Positions 38,723 through 49,792 of a DNA stretch of 64,000 bases are shown piece after piece; within the stretch, counting starts at the first letter, position 1, and the number at the start of each line of letters is the position of its first letter. The translations under genes were made by a program, and so were the position numbers. Origin of the DNA: Eulemur rufifrons (Eukaryota; Chordata; Mammalia; Primates; Lemuridae); contig NC_091010.1 in NCBI RefSeq assembly GCF_041146395.1, forward strand, positions 51,852,001 through 51,916,000, given 5' to 3'. Below the pieces are notes generated by a model, which saw nothing but the letters and a program-made list of their open reading frames with translations, was not told where the DNA came from and searched no databases.

Positions 38723-39119
38723 TATACCAAATTTATCAACATACAATTTATTTCCCATAGTTTATGGGTAAAGGGTGGGCTTATAACCTAGATGTATACC
38801 ATCAAAACAATCAGAGATAGGTATGAGACCAAAAGAGGTACAATTTATTGAAGTAAATATCTCTCATCTAAATATGAGCCAAAATGCACGTAACTCAAGA
38901 TCTATGCCAACCTGGCAGTCAAGATAAGCGAAGCCAGTCTTAGCAATGAATCTATACTTGGTGGCCAGGGTACATGACCCTCTGAGTTTTAACTATTCCT
39001 GAAGCATTCCCTACCTCCTGACTTTTACATAAACTAATGAGTTCCCTTATAAGTTAAGCTGGCTTTAGTAGGCTTACCTCTTCTTTGAATCATAGAAAAT
39101 CCTATATATCCAATGGAAA

Positions 39120-39480
39120 AATTAGGAGGTAACAATGTCTTTGATGAGAGGTTGTGTAACATGTTTTCAAACCTCCAGGGATTGGAAATTCACCTACTTC
39201 AATGACAACCCATTCCAGCTTGGAGGATGATTATTAGAAATCCCTTATTTAAATCAAGCTGGACACTTAAAAAGTTATATTTTACAATCACCCCAAATGT
39301 CTTATTTCTTCCACCATATAACAACCCTTTGAACAATTAGAGGTACTTCTGATGTCTCCCACAAATCTTCTTAAGTAAACATCAAGATTTCTTTTCTACC
39401 GTTAAATGATTTTGAGTGCCCTCACCATCCTAATTGCTTGACCCTGAGTAATAAGCACTTTATCAATTTCTCTTCGTTTG
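39120..39480 (-). mobile_element. CR1/L3-type LINE relic
   Basis: The + strand reads as antisense L3/CR1: 'ctccagggattggaaattca', 'cctacttcaatgacaaccca' and 'ttccagcttggaggatgatt', then 'accatataacaaccctttga'. The 146-codon minus-strand frame at 39402-39842 overlaps its end. It has no recognised domain and I treat it as chance. Confidence 0.55.
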
Positions 39481-39889
39481 GGCCTTGCAAATGAGTGCTG
39501 TGTGAAAAGTCTGATCTGACTCGTGCAGAAAGTACACCAAACATTCTCCTTCTTGGAATATTGCATTGAAGTAGACATAATGAAAATCTTCACTTCCTGT
39601 TGCTGCCAACAGTTATTTGTGAAACAGTGATTCTCAATTGGGTAGGAGAGAGGTTGCCAAAATCTCCTGGGGAAGGATTTTTTTTTTCCTTCCTCAAATT
39701 TTATAAAGCTCTCCCACCTGTCATGATTACTACTCTTTGATTGAAACACCAAATGAATTTTTGGTTTACAACCTAGATCTGACACCATCACTCTTGTGGT
39801 CAAATTGCTGCAATGACTTATTCCCTTTGTGGTTATTTGCAACTTTTTAACATGTTAATACAAATTTCTCTTCTCTATTTATTTTTTGC

Positions 39890-40050
39890 TATTCTACTTC
39901 CCTAAGGTTTAGTTTTTTCCATTTATAATATGTGTATAGCACCACCTATATCTTAGGGATGGTGCAAAGATCAAACAAGATATATGTTAATTGATTAGTT
40001 TCAGTGTCTGGCATATATCTAGTGCTCAATAAATCTTGGCTTAAAATCAT
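39890..40050 (+). mobile_element. MIR SINE relic
   Basis: 'ccatttataatatgtgtata', 'gcaaagatcaaacaagatat' and 'gtgtctggcatatatctagt' followed by 'gctcaataaatcttgg' give a MIR 3' half. Confidence 0.6.
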
Positions 40051-40054
40051 GGCA

Positions 40055-41830
40055 TTCAGGGCTTTCATGAGTTGACTTCTATGTTCCTTTCCAACCTCAT
40101 GTGCCTTCAGCTCTTGTATCATGAACTCCAGCCATTCTCAATAAGGGATCATTTCTCTAAAATGCAGATTTGCTCTTCAATGACTTAGTTTTCAGTCAAA
40201 TACAACACTGAAGTCTTTTCACATATATTTCTATTCTACATATTCCTGTTATGCACTTGGGCTGTCATTTCTGTGGACCAAAAGGTAGTACTTTATAATT
40301 ATAAATATTTCATCTCATCAGACAAGGTCCAGGATTTCAGCATTTTGTAATGTTTTCTATTCTAATTCTGTCATGTAATATATTAATAATGGGTTATTTT
40401 TCTACCATCAATCTTTAACCCCTAAGTAAATAGAAGACTAATGGGATGAAGGTTCTGATAGTAAGAAGCTTATAGTCTAAGTAAAAAAAGACACAATCCC
40501 ATTCAAGAATAAAGACAAAATAATATACTAATAATAAATTGGAGCGTATATATAATAGAGTAAATATATTACAATTGTTATAACTTACTAAATGGAAATC
40601 TAGGTAAAGGAATTTCCAGAGTAGGAAAATCTTGGATCATAACATGGAGAGAACTAGTTCTGAGATGGAACTTAACGTAATCACTGAATGTGGACTAATG
40701 AAAAGGAACTGAGAAGAGGGAATTTTGGAAGGGAAGTGTGTGGGTGTATGAATGGTCAGAGGCAGGAATGAGCAAAGTTTGTATTATAGAATGAAAATTG
40801 ATACTACCTTTACAAGTTTTATTTCCCTAAGGTAAGTAAATATTTCTATTTATATTCTCTACCTCTGTTTATCTAAAATTATCAAGGGTTTTGAACATAT
40901 ACCACAAATTCGCAGGTAAACCTTTAGCATATGTTTAAAATTTTAGAGATGCCTGGCCTAGAATGATTATGTGATTGGTCCACACTAGGAATTTGCATTC
41001 CAAAGAAAAAATACTACCAATGTGGGAAAATATTTTATCCAAGTCTTAGGAGGTGAAAAAGCAGAGAATAAAAATTATGATTAAAAGGGACACTTACATG
41101 TTTTGCTCTTTTGATTAATCTTCTCTGTATTATATGAATAACCACAACATGCAATGTACCATCTGGAAAACCAAGCATAGGAAAGCTGGAGGGCTAATGT
41201 TTTATAAATCTCCTGATTCCAATATTCTCTGGTCTCCAAAGTATTATAAAATAGATATAGAACCAGCAGACTGTCTTCTCTTTTCCAACTTTCTCACTTA
41301 TATTAACTAGTTTCTTTCATGAAACTTGAGCTGTATACACAGCTACCCACAACATCTAGATCAAAATATATTTAAGAAATTACTTTAGCATTATATAAAA
41401 AGGATAGAAAATCTTTTCATATTAAGCGTTTTTCTCATTAAAAGATATGTTGTACAACATTTTACTAACTGCCATTGGGAGTTTATAATGTACTAAAGGT
41501 ACTAAAACATGCACACCATTGTCAAAAATATATGACAATATTAAATAAGAGATAAGAAATTTAATTCCCAAACACTGTCATTGAAAAAAATTATTGGAAA
41601 AGAAGTGGAATTTGAACTAGTACTGGGTACAAAAAACATTTGGTATGATTGAAGTTGGAGAGGACTTGCCAGGCAGTGAAAACAGTAGGCGTAAGAAGAC
41701 ATGTTGTTACCTACAAAATTTTTCATGGATACCTAGCAAAATAAATTCAAATAAGTGTGGTAGTCCCAAATAACAGCCAGTCAAAAATGCCAACTATAGG
41801 CTTCTTGTTATCTGATTTTGCATTTAAAGG
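40055..41830. other. No recognised gene or repeat
   Basis: Nothing supported. Confidence 0.5.
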
Positions 41831-41831
41831 A

Positions 41832-42226
41832 TGTGATGGTTAATTTTATGTATCAACTTGACTAGACTAAGGGATGCCCAGGTAGCTGGTAAAACATTAA
41901 TTCTAGGTACCTCTCTTATAGAAGAGATTAGCATTTGAATCCGTAGGCTGAGAAGATCCAGCCTCACCAATGTGGCCGGGCATCATCCACTCCCTTAAGG
42001 ACCCAAATAGAACAAAAAGGACATCCATTTTTCTTCTGCCCTTAGATAACAGAGCTCCTAGTTCTTAGGCTTTTGGACTCTGGTACTTTTACCAGTCCCC
42101 CCTACCCCTGGTTTTCATGCCTTCAGAATCAAACTGGTAGTTACATTATTGGCTTCCTTGTTTTTCAGATCTTCAGACTTGGACTAAATTATATCAGTGT
42201 CTTTGCTCAATCTCCAGCTTGTATAA

Positions 42227-42262
<36 letters not shown>

Positions 42263-42398
42263 AACATGCACATATGTTTATATATAAACATACATGTATG
42301 TGTATGTTGTACATATATACAACACACATATATACACACATACATATATATACACATATATATGTGTTCTGTTTTTTCTGGAGAGCTTTAATTCAGAG
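41832..42398 (+). mobile_element. MLT2-like ERVL LTR
   Basis: It starts 'tgtgatggttaattttatgt', then 'caacttgactagactaaggg', 'agattagcatttgaatccgt', 'aatgtggccgggcatcatcc' and 'acccaaatagaacaaaaagg'. The end has the (TC)n(TA)n tract and 'ttctgttttttctggagagc' usual for this LTR group. The frame at 42073-42576 is read through its low-complexity tract and is not a gene. Confidence 0.75.
42229..42262. repeat. (TC)n(TA)n tract
   Basis: About ten TC units run into seven TA units, followed by mixed TA/CA/TG low complexity to about 42365. It belongs to the LTR. Confidence 0.9.
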
Positions 42399-42504
42399 GA
42401 TAAGTTTTATTTGGCAGCATATTTTGGTTTTTGTTGTTTGTATTTATTTATTTGTTATATTGAAAGACTATTTCATTCTCATATTCAAGATAGATGCATC
42501 TCTT

Positions 42505-43478
42505 TTTTTCCCCTCAAGCTTTACTGAGGTGAAATTGACAGGTAAATATTTTATATATTTAAAGTGCACAATGTGATGTTTTGACATGTGTAAACATTGT
42601 GAAATGATTACAAAAACTGGGCTAATTAGTATATCCATCACCTCACATAATCATCTCTTTTTTTGGGCAGGGGATAAGTATATTTAAGATCTACTGTCTT
42701 AGCAAATTTCATGTGTATAATACACTAGTATTGGCTATAGTCACCATGTTGCACATTAGGTCTCCAGAACTTATCCTTCTTAAAACCAATAGTTTTTACT
42801 CTTTGATCTACATCTCTCCATTTCCTCCACTTCCCCTCTGCCCTGATCCCTGGCAACAATTTTTCTCCTTGTTTCTGAGAGTAGATTCTACATATAAGTG
42901 AAGTAATGAAATAATTATTTTTCTGTGTGTCTTATTTCACTTAGCGTAATGTTTTCTAGGTTCTTTCATGTTATCACAAATGACAGAATTTCTTTATTTT
43001 ACAACTGAATAAATTCTTCTGTGTGTGTGCGTATGTGTGTGTATTTATTACTTTTTAAATGCATTTAACTGTCAGGACACACTTAAATTATTTTCGTATC
43101 TTGGTTATTGTGAATAGTGCTGCAATAAACATATGCATGCAGATAATTTTTCCTAATAGTAATCTTATTTACTTTGAATATATGCCCACAAGTGGGATTG
43201 CTGCATCATATAATAGTCCAATTTTTAATTTTTTTGAGGAACAAACATACTATTTTTCATAATTGCTCTATTAATTTACATTCCCATCAACAGTGTACAA
43301 GAGTTCCCTTTTCTTCAAATCCTCTCAACATTTGCCCCTTTTTTTTGGACTAGCCATCCTAACAGGTGTGAGGTGGTGTCTCATTATGGCTTTGATTTGC
43401 ATTTCCCTGATGATTAGTGCTGTTGAGCACCTTTCCATGTACCTGTTGGCCATTTGTAGAAAGACATTTATTTTAAAA
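42505..43478 (-). mobile_element. Antisense L1, ORF2 end and 3' UTR
   Basis: From the left it reads as reverse-complemented 3' UTR ('aagctttactgaggtgaaat', 'ttgacatgtgtaaacattgt', 'gctatagtcaccatgttgca'). It then becomes ORF2 ('gtgaatagtgctgcaataaa', 'atgcccacaagtgggattgc', 'gatttgcatttccctgatga'). Several + strand frames here are antisense L1. Confidence 0.9.
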
Positions 43479-43479
43479 T

Positions 43480-44575
43480 AGCAGGAACCTTTAGTATTTT
43501 TTTCTTTCCCCTATAAGCTCTCTGTACCTATTATGCTATAAAATTAGATTAAGTATATAGATATCTATAGACAAAACAAATTAACAAAGAAATTATCATT
43601 TATAATAAAATAGTAAAATCTTTACTCAAGAATACATAAAAACAATGAGAGCAATTATTAAATATTAAAAATGCTGTTAACTTGTGACATAAAGATTTCA
43701 GTCAACTTCCCTTGTTGCTACAAAATCATTTTAGATTGAGGTGTATAAAACTGAGTAACTATGTACTCCTAATATAGAAAAGATTGCTAATATAGCAATT
43801 CCTTGAGATAGGACTCTAGGGGAAGCACACTTCCAAATTCATATATTTTTTTTCCTAAACTTGGACAGATCTATTGTCAAAACTGTCAATTATTGCAAGT
43901 TTCAATAATTCAAGTTTTCAGGTATTCAGATTGTACTCAGAATCTGACTCTGGGATGTTATGAAAAACACAGTTGATATATTTTTTAAAGTATTAAATAA
44001 TGCTTTATGTAGTTTTCCTTTTTTGTTCTTTATTCTTACTTCAAAGTATTTGCTCTTTATAATGAAACAACTATAATGCATTTTTCTCCATGTAACTGTA
44101 ATATTTCCCCTTTTTGCTCTTCAATCCCAACATATTGATGTAATTAATGATAATTGTTTTGTACCTATCCATCCATAATGGTTTTCTACGTACATATAAT
44201 TGTATCAGAACCATACAGAAGCAGGTCATTTTGTTCTGCTTATCTACCTGCCTGTCCCTATTCTAATAACACATCATTAACATTAAAGGAACTTTCTAGA
44301 AAGTTCTAAGGTGATGTAGCTATAAATGCTTTATTACTGTTGATTACCTTTTTGTACCTTAACAATTTCCATGTATTTATTTTCTGTATGAAATTGAAAA
44401 TTGGCCCACTATTAATATTTTCTTCTCCTTCCAAAAGTGTCAGTTGGTAATCTAATTCAAAGTACATTTTAAAAAGTATATTTAAAGAATCTGATATCAA
44501 TATATCTGAAAGGCAATGTCATTTTTATGTTAATTTATACCATGTAATGAAATGGTCTGTTACTCCATTTTTCAA
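43480..44575. other. No recognised gene or repeat
   Basis: AT-rich. Some may be further antisense L1 too degraded to call. Confidence 0.45.
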
Positions 44576-44579
44576 GATC

Positions 44580-45330
44580 TTGTTTTATGCTCTTCTATAA
44601 CATTTTATAGATTTCTTCGTATTAGGTGATATATATTTCCTATTAAATTCATTTGTAGGTATTTGATAGTTTTTTGGTCATTAGTATAAATGATTTTTTT
44701 CTATTTTCATTCTTGACTTACTATTGTTTGAATAAAGAGAACCATTAGGATTTATATATTTATTAACTTAGCTCTATATAGACATGTATTAGGTTCACTG
44801 TATTTCTAAAATACAGACATGTAATCTATTTTCTAAGGTATTTTTATTTTTCTCTTGTTATAAAAATTTTAAGTTATATTACATTAATTAGATAAACATC
44901 TACTAAAATGCTGGTTAATAGTGGTAATATTACTCATTCATGTTCAGATCCATATTTTAGTGAGAATGGCTTTAACATTTCACTTTTTAAGATGTTTGTG
45001 ATTAATTTTGGGTAAATAAATAGGATCATATATAGGTAGTTTCTTACTATTTCCATTTCCTTACATTGAATGTTACTTACATTGAATTTTTGTTCTTCTT
45101 TAACTTATTGATACATTTTTTATTTACTATGTTGTGGATTTTATGTTTTACTTTAATTTGAAGACATTATTCACATTTTGATAGACTAATAAGCATTGAG
45201 CAATTTTGGCACTCCTAGAATATCCCAGCTTGCTCAAAAGTATCCTGTTCTGACATATGATTTCTTGATATTTTATTTTGAATTTTCACATTTGTATTTA
45301 TAAATGATTTGTGTCTATAGTTTTTGAACT
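44580..45330 (-). mobile_element. Very old antisense L1 ORF2
   Basis: 'gagaatggctttaacatttc' and 'actttttaagatgtttgtga' correspond to the antisense of the reverse transcriptase region. 'aatatcccagcttgctcaaa' later corresponds to 'gataaacccaacttggtca'. The spacing is right but divergence is high. Confidence 0.5.
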
Positions 45331-45609
45331 ATCTTTTTTAGTTTTAAATAAGACAATTTATGCTAACCTAAAAAATTAATTAGAGAAATTTCCAGACTTT
45401 TCTTTGGTATGGGACTATCAGAATTATAAATCAGATTTAAATTCAATTCTTATGCAACTCTTGAGGAACTTGGAATTCATAAATGTTTCTGAGTTTAGCA
45501 CCTTTTAAGTTATAATTACTTAACAGACTTTTAAATTTTTTCTATGATTATTTTTCTGCTTGGGTTTATAAGTCTTTTTCAATAAAAATGGTATTTATAT
45601 TTGCTAAAC

Positions 45610-45715
45610 CATGTCTGACCTCCTAACCCACAGAAATCATGAAATAACAAATGTGTTGTTTTAAGCTTAAAAATGTGTGATAATTTGTTATTCAGTAATA
45701 CATAATTAATAGACC
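45610..45715 (+). mobile_element. MLT1 LTR 3' end
   Basis: 'atgaaataacaaatgtgttg', 'ttttaagcttaaaaatgtgt' and 'gataatttgttattcagtaa' then ACATAATTAATAG give the MLT1 terminus. The 5' part is lost. Confidence 0.6.
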
Positions 45716-45719
45716 CCTA

Positions 45720-47665
45720 TTATGAATTCTATCACCATATTTTTGCCTGTTTAGAACTTTAAGATTAGTAAGTATATGGCCATTTATATTTGACTTCTGT
45801 AAGTCAATATTATGTTGCTAATACAGCTATTTGATGCCTTAATATATGTTTTTTTCTATTTGTTTATATGAGTATGTTGGCCTGCATATCTGATACTTCA
45901 TAAGGCAACTACACCAAGTTCTACTTATTTTAGGAGTTAGTGTATGAAGCAGGAAGAAGACAAAAAGTTCACAAGAGGAACACATATTTAATAGGCCATC
46001 TTCTGCTTCCCCTTTACTTTATTTTATTGCTAAATTATAACAAATAAATTATTCCTTTTAGTTCTATATTTTTGCTTAAGTTTGAAATTATCATTAAAGA
46101 TAAATTAAATTTATCTTTAATTTAATTCACAATTTTAACATTTTCTCAAGTTATTTTGGGTGAACGCTACTTAGAAAATGATGGTTATAAAAAGAGTTTT
46201 ATTTTGCCACTAGATAATATGCAGTGTTCTCATAGAGCTATAAATGAGCTTAATATTCATTATGCAAATAAACAGAAGCAGACAAAATTAAATGGGTTCA
46301 GCTTGGTGGCATCATTTCCAAGATCTAATTTGGGGGTTTCAGTCCTCTAGGCTGAGGGAGCTATAAGAACCACATTAAGTTGCTCTTAATAAATAATAAA
46401 CCATTTCGAACAGAAAATTGCATTGAAAGAGGTATAACCTAAGGTAGTCCAGAGGAAGGGTTACAGGGAGGTGACACCAGGCACTGATGACAACTTTGTC
46501 CTACCCTGCTCCATGCCTGAAGGTGACTTACATTCCATTCCACTTTATTTAGCTCTGTGATCAACTCTTAGCCTTCAGTTTTTAAGGACAGTTTCGATCA
46601 TCTATTTTTACTAGCTTCTTTCAGATAATCTAGGAAGTATACAATCTCCTAATAAACAAGAAAATTTTCTTAATGTTTTGAACACAAAACTAAATCTTGA
46701 TACTATTGTTGGTTTTGCCACACATAGAAAAGAAAATGCTGTCTATCTTTGGACAGGTAACATCAACTTCCTGTGTCTTGATTTCCTCCTTGGTTAAAAA
46801 CTAAAGGCAACTAAAATGCTAGGTTTTAGGCTGTAAAGGGTATTAAAGCAATCTGATTCACAGCTCTTATTTATGGAAGTGTGAAAGCAATTCTAAGTAA
46901 GGAAAAGTGACTTACCGTATAGGACCTAGTTAGTAACTAAGTCCCGATTTTTTAAAAATTCAATGTCTGCTGTTTTACTTTTTTACTATGATACTCTAAT
47001 TTCTAAGTACATTTATTGAAGCTTCAAAAACTATACACATGACTCTACATTCTTGTCTAGACAACATAAGAATATCCATAAGGATCTGTAAGACAACTGG
47101 CAGCTATATTGGGAAAATACAGCTGGAACTGTTTGGGTGAATAAAATAATTTAATCAATGCATAAGCACTTTTGGTACATAGATAATACATACAGAATTC
47201 TACACATTCTGTCTTCTCATTCAACAATGTTGAACAATGAAGAGAGACATCAACCCCTACCTCAAGGAAAAATGGAAGGATAAACTGTAACAATGTGAGG
47301 TCTAACATATTCAAGTCTAACAAAGCTGAAAGTTTTTACAATGAGCAGGGAGTGACTGTTGGCCAACTTAAGAAAAGGAAAAAAACGTGATTTTTACCAA
47401 CTATTTTTCTCATTTCAGAAACGAATGGTAATAATAATAATGAAATCAGACTTTATTTTATGGTTAAGAAAATGCTTTATATGTGTAATTTGATTATTCA
47501 CTGATTATTCATTTGATTTTTCACCAATAAACACATGAATGGTAGATGTTATTACTACTGCCAGATATAACAATTCATCTGCATTTTTCAGGAACAAATT
47601 TTGCCTCAAATTTTATGGCATCACCAAGAAAAGTAGGACAGCCCCTGTAATTGGCTCAGAATATC
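45720..47665. other. Mostly unrecognised
   Basis: Contains a perfect palindrome at 46093-46121 and a weak MIR-like piece at about 46735-46830. No gene. Confidence 0.45.
46093..46121. repeat. Perfect 13-bp inverted repeat
   Basis: Arms ATTAAAGATAAAT and ATTTATCTTTAAT are separated by TAA. The stretch could extrude as a cruciform in DNA or fold as a hairpin in RNA. Confidence 0.85.
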
Positions 47666-47681
47666 AAAATAAGCCCAACTC
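47666..47681. repeat. L1 target-site duplication, left
   Basis: AAAATAAGCCCAACTC, identical to 55095-55110. The site on the opposite strand reads TTTT/GA, close to the L1 endonuclease preference TTTT/AA. Confidence 0.97.
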
Positions 47682-48440
47682 GAGGAAGATGGCGGAGTGG
47701 CGGTGACTGCTCGGATCTGCGCTCCGGCGACGAACCGTGGATCCAGACCTGCCACAACGCTAGAGGACCGCTCCCACACAGGAACAGCGGTGTGAATCCA
47801 CGGAGAATCAGCGTGGGACAAACAGAGCAAGTGAGGTCTGAGGTGAACAGAAATTTAGATCGCGGAACTCTGCGGAAGGCGCGGAACAGACAGTAGCCAG
47901 CGGAGCGCAGGCGGCTGCGCCCGCCCCCAGGTGGGGCGGGGGCAGTCTTTAGGAAAAGCGGCTTGCGCTCCTCACTGACCTCCACCCCCAATTGCTTGGA
48001 GACCCCCTCGCAAGCCAGAGCAGAATCTCCGAACGAGACGTAGGGCATTGCAGACAGGAGGCTTTTTCGGGAGAATAGCTTGGAACCTGGGAAGTCTCGG
48101 CTGAGACAGTCCTTAGCGAGAAGGGACGGACCTGTGCCAGGGGGGAGGGGCACGATCAATCCCCGATCAGCGAATTGCGCTGTACCTCTGCGCTACTTTT
48201 GTCGGTGGTTCTTCAGCCGGTGGCCCCCGGCGGCTTTGCCCGCCAAACCCCCCGGCAGCGGCGGTCCCTGGTCTCTGCCTGCCGGGGAGCCGGTCCCCCT
48301 CCGACCCCGGAGCGCTGCGGGCGCCATCTTGAAAGCAAAGTCGGAACCGCTCGGGAGCCATAAGGTGCCCAGCAGCTCTCTCTCCCCGGCGCCCCCCGCT
48401 GGTCTCTGGGCCCGCGCCATCTCCGCCGGCGGCACTCGGC

Positions 48441-48706
48441 GTGAAGGGGCGGAGCTGCGCTAAGACTTAAAATAAACACTGAGTTGCCGCTCCGGAACCA
48501 ACGGAGCCGGCGTGAAGGGGCGGAGCTGCGCTAAGACTTAAAATAAACACTGAGTTGCCACTCCGGAACCAACGGAGCGGGCGTGAAGGGGCGGAGCTGC
48601 GCTAAGACTTAAAATAAACACTGAGTTGCCACTCCGGAACCAACGGAGCCGGCGTGAAGGGGCGGAGCTGCGCTAAGGCGCAAAAACACGATCACTGAGC
48701 CGCTGA
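48441..48706 (+). repeat. 71-bp tandem repeats in L1 5' UTR
   Basis: Three full units lie at 48441-48511, 48512-48582 and 48583-48653. They differ at only two positions (a G/A and a C/G). A fourth unit starts at 48654, matches for 24 bp, then decays to about 48706. Each full unit has GGGGCGG (48446, 48517, 48588; also 48659), a GC-box/Sp1-type site. Each full unit also has AATAAA (48471, 48542, 48613). Confidence 0.95.
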
Positions 48707-48841
48707 ACTGTATACTTCAGAATTGTGTATCCCTTCGTTTAGTGATGCGTTGTGGTGTTGTGTAGCTCTGTTTTTGTTCTTTTGTGTTTGTGTTTTCGCT
48801 GTTTCTGGGTTAGGTCTCTTTGTGTTATTTGTTAGTTTAGT

Positions 48842-49071
48842 TTTTGTTTTTGTCTTTGTTTTTTTTTTATTTTTATTTTTTTTATTTTTTTTTTATTTTT
48901 TATTTTTTTATTTTTTTATTTTTATTTTATTTTTTTTTTTTCTTTTTTTCCTCTTCTCTTCTCCTTTTCTTTTCTCTTTCCTTTTCTTCTCCTTCTGTTC
49001 TTTCTTTTCACTTCTTTTCTTTTCTTTTCTTTTCTTTTTTCTTTTTCCTTATTTCTTCTCTCTTTTTGCCT
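48842..49071 (+). repeat. Polypyrimidine tract in L1 5' UTR
   Basis: About 230 bp that is almost pure T in its first half, broken by single A, then mixed CT with TTTTC units in the second half. It makes Phe/Leu/Ser-rich open frames of over 100 codons on the + strand and Lys/Arg-rich ones on the minus strand. All are composition artefacts. Confidence 0.9.
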
Positions 49072-49792
49072 TCTAACTGGGAACCCACGCTGAGCTTGGG
49101 AACGGGCCAGGCCCCTGGCTCTGGTACATACCGGAACCTGAGTAGTCACTCCCAACGCCGGCGATCTACGGGCGCGCAATAGCCATCTTGGGGCCCACAG
49201 CCAAGTCACTGCGGAGCAATAGGGTGCCAAGAGGCTCCCTGGACGGCCCCCTCCCCAGGTCCACAGACCTTATATAGGGTCCCCACCCACGTCTAAACAT
49301 TGACTACTTCTCCAGAAGCGAGAGTGTGGAGCCTGGTCCCTGGGGACATTGGGCCAAGACAGACTTTTGCCTGTGGGAGTTGCGGCAAATGGGGCGCTGA
49401 GCGAGCGAGGGCACCATCCACTCCCCACAACTAGTATTTTTCCTGCAGATAGAGATAGAAACCACCCCTATAGAGGAAGAACCAAAGGGAAACAAACAAA
49501 CAAAGAGAATTTTGGCCCACTACTAGTGTGGACCCTGCCTGCCCTCTGAAAGACTACAACACAGTGTCCTAACTCACCAAAGCAGTCTTGGATCACTCCA
49601 ATCCTCTAGGATTGGACCCATCAGAAGCAGTCCCCCAACTGAAATAGAAAAATTTCTAATCAATTCACAACAGTCTTCCCCTCTTGCCAAAGGAAGCAAT
49701 ATACCTAGACTACTCCACAGCCTAAGAATAGAGCACAGAGAGTGCTGTTAACCAGACTAAATCTATAAGTAAAGATCCAACGATTAACCTAG

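Larger units (their letters stand above)
47682..49792 (+). promoter_or_regulatory. L1 5' UTR and internal promoter
   Basis: About 2.1 kb, against about 0.9 kb in human L1. The first half is G+C- and CpG-rich. It opens with AAGATGGCGG (47686-47695), the YY1-type site that sets the start of transcription in primate L1s. Parts in order: the YY1 start; a block with CCATCTTG in reverse orientation (about 48300-48400); 71-bp tandem repeats; a polypyrimidine tract; a second CCATCTTG block (about 49160-49260); and a leader to ORF1. Promoter activity is inferred from position and motifs. Open frames on both strands here come from base composition. Confidence 0.85.

Noticed and set aside
39402..39842. 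146-codon open frame on the minus strand
   Set aside because: It overlaps a CR1/L3 relic and unannotated DNA. No motif of a reverse transcriptase or other known protein is visible.
42073..42576. 167-codon frame with Tyr/Ile/His runs
   Set aside because: It reads through the (TC)n(TA)n low-complexity end of an LTR and the start of an antisense L1.
48080..48479. Several Pro/Arg-rich open frames and a CpG-rich stretch that looked like a host gene promoter or first exon
   Set aside because: The stretch lies inside the L1 between its TSDs, so the G+C richness belongs to the L1 promoter.
48723..49230. Long Phe/Leu-rich (+) and Lys/Arg-rich (-) open frames
   Set aside because: They are produced by the polypyrimidine tract in the L1 5' UTR.
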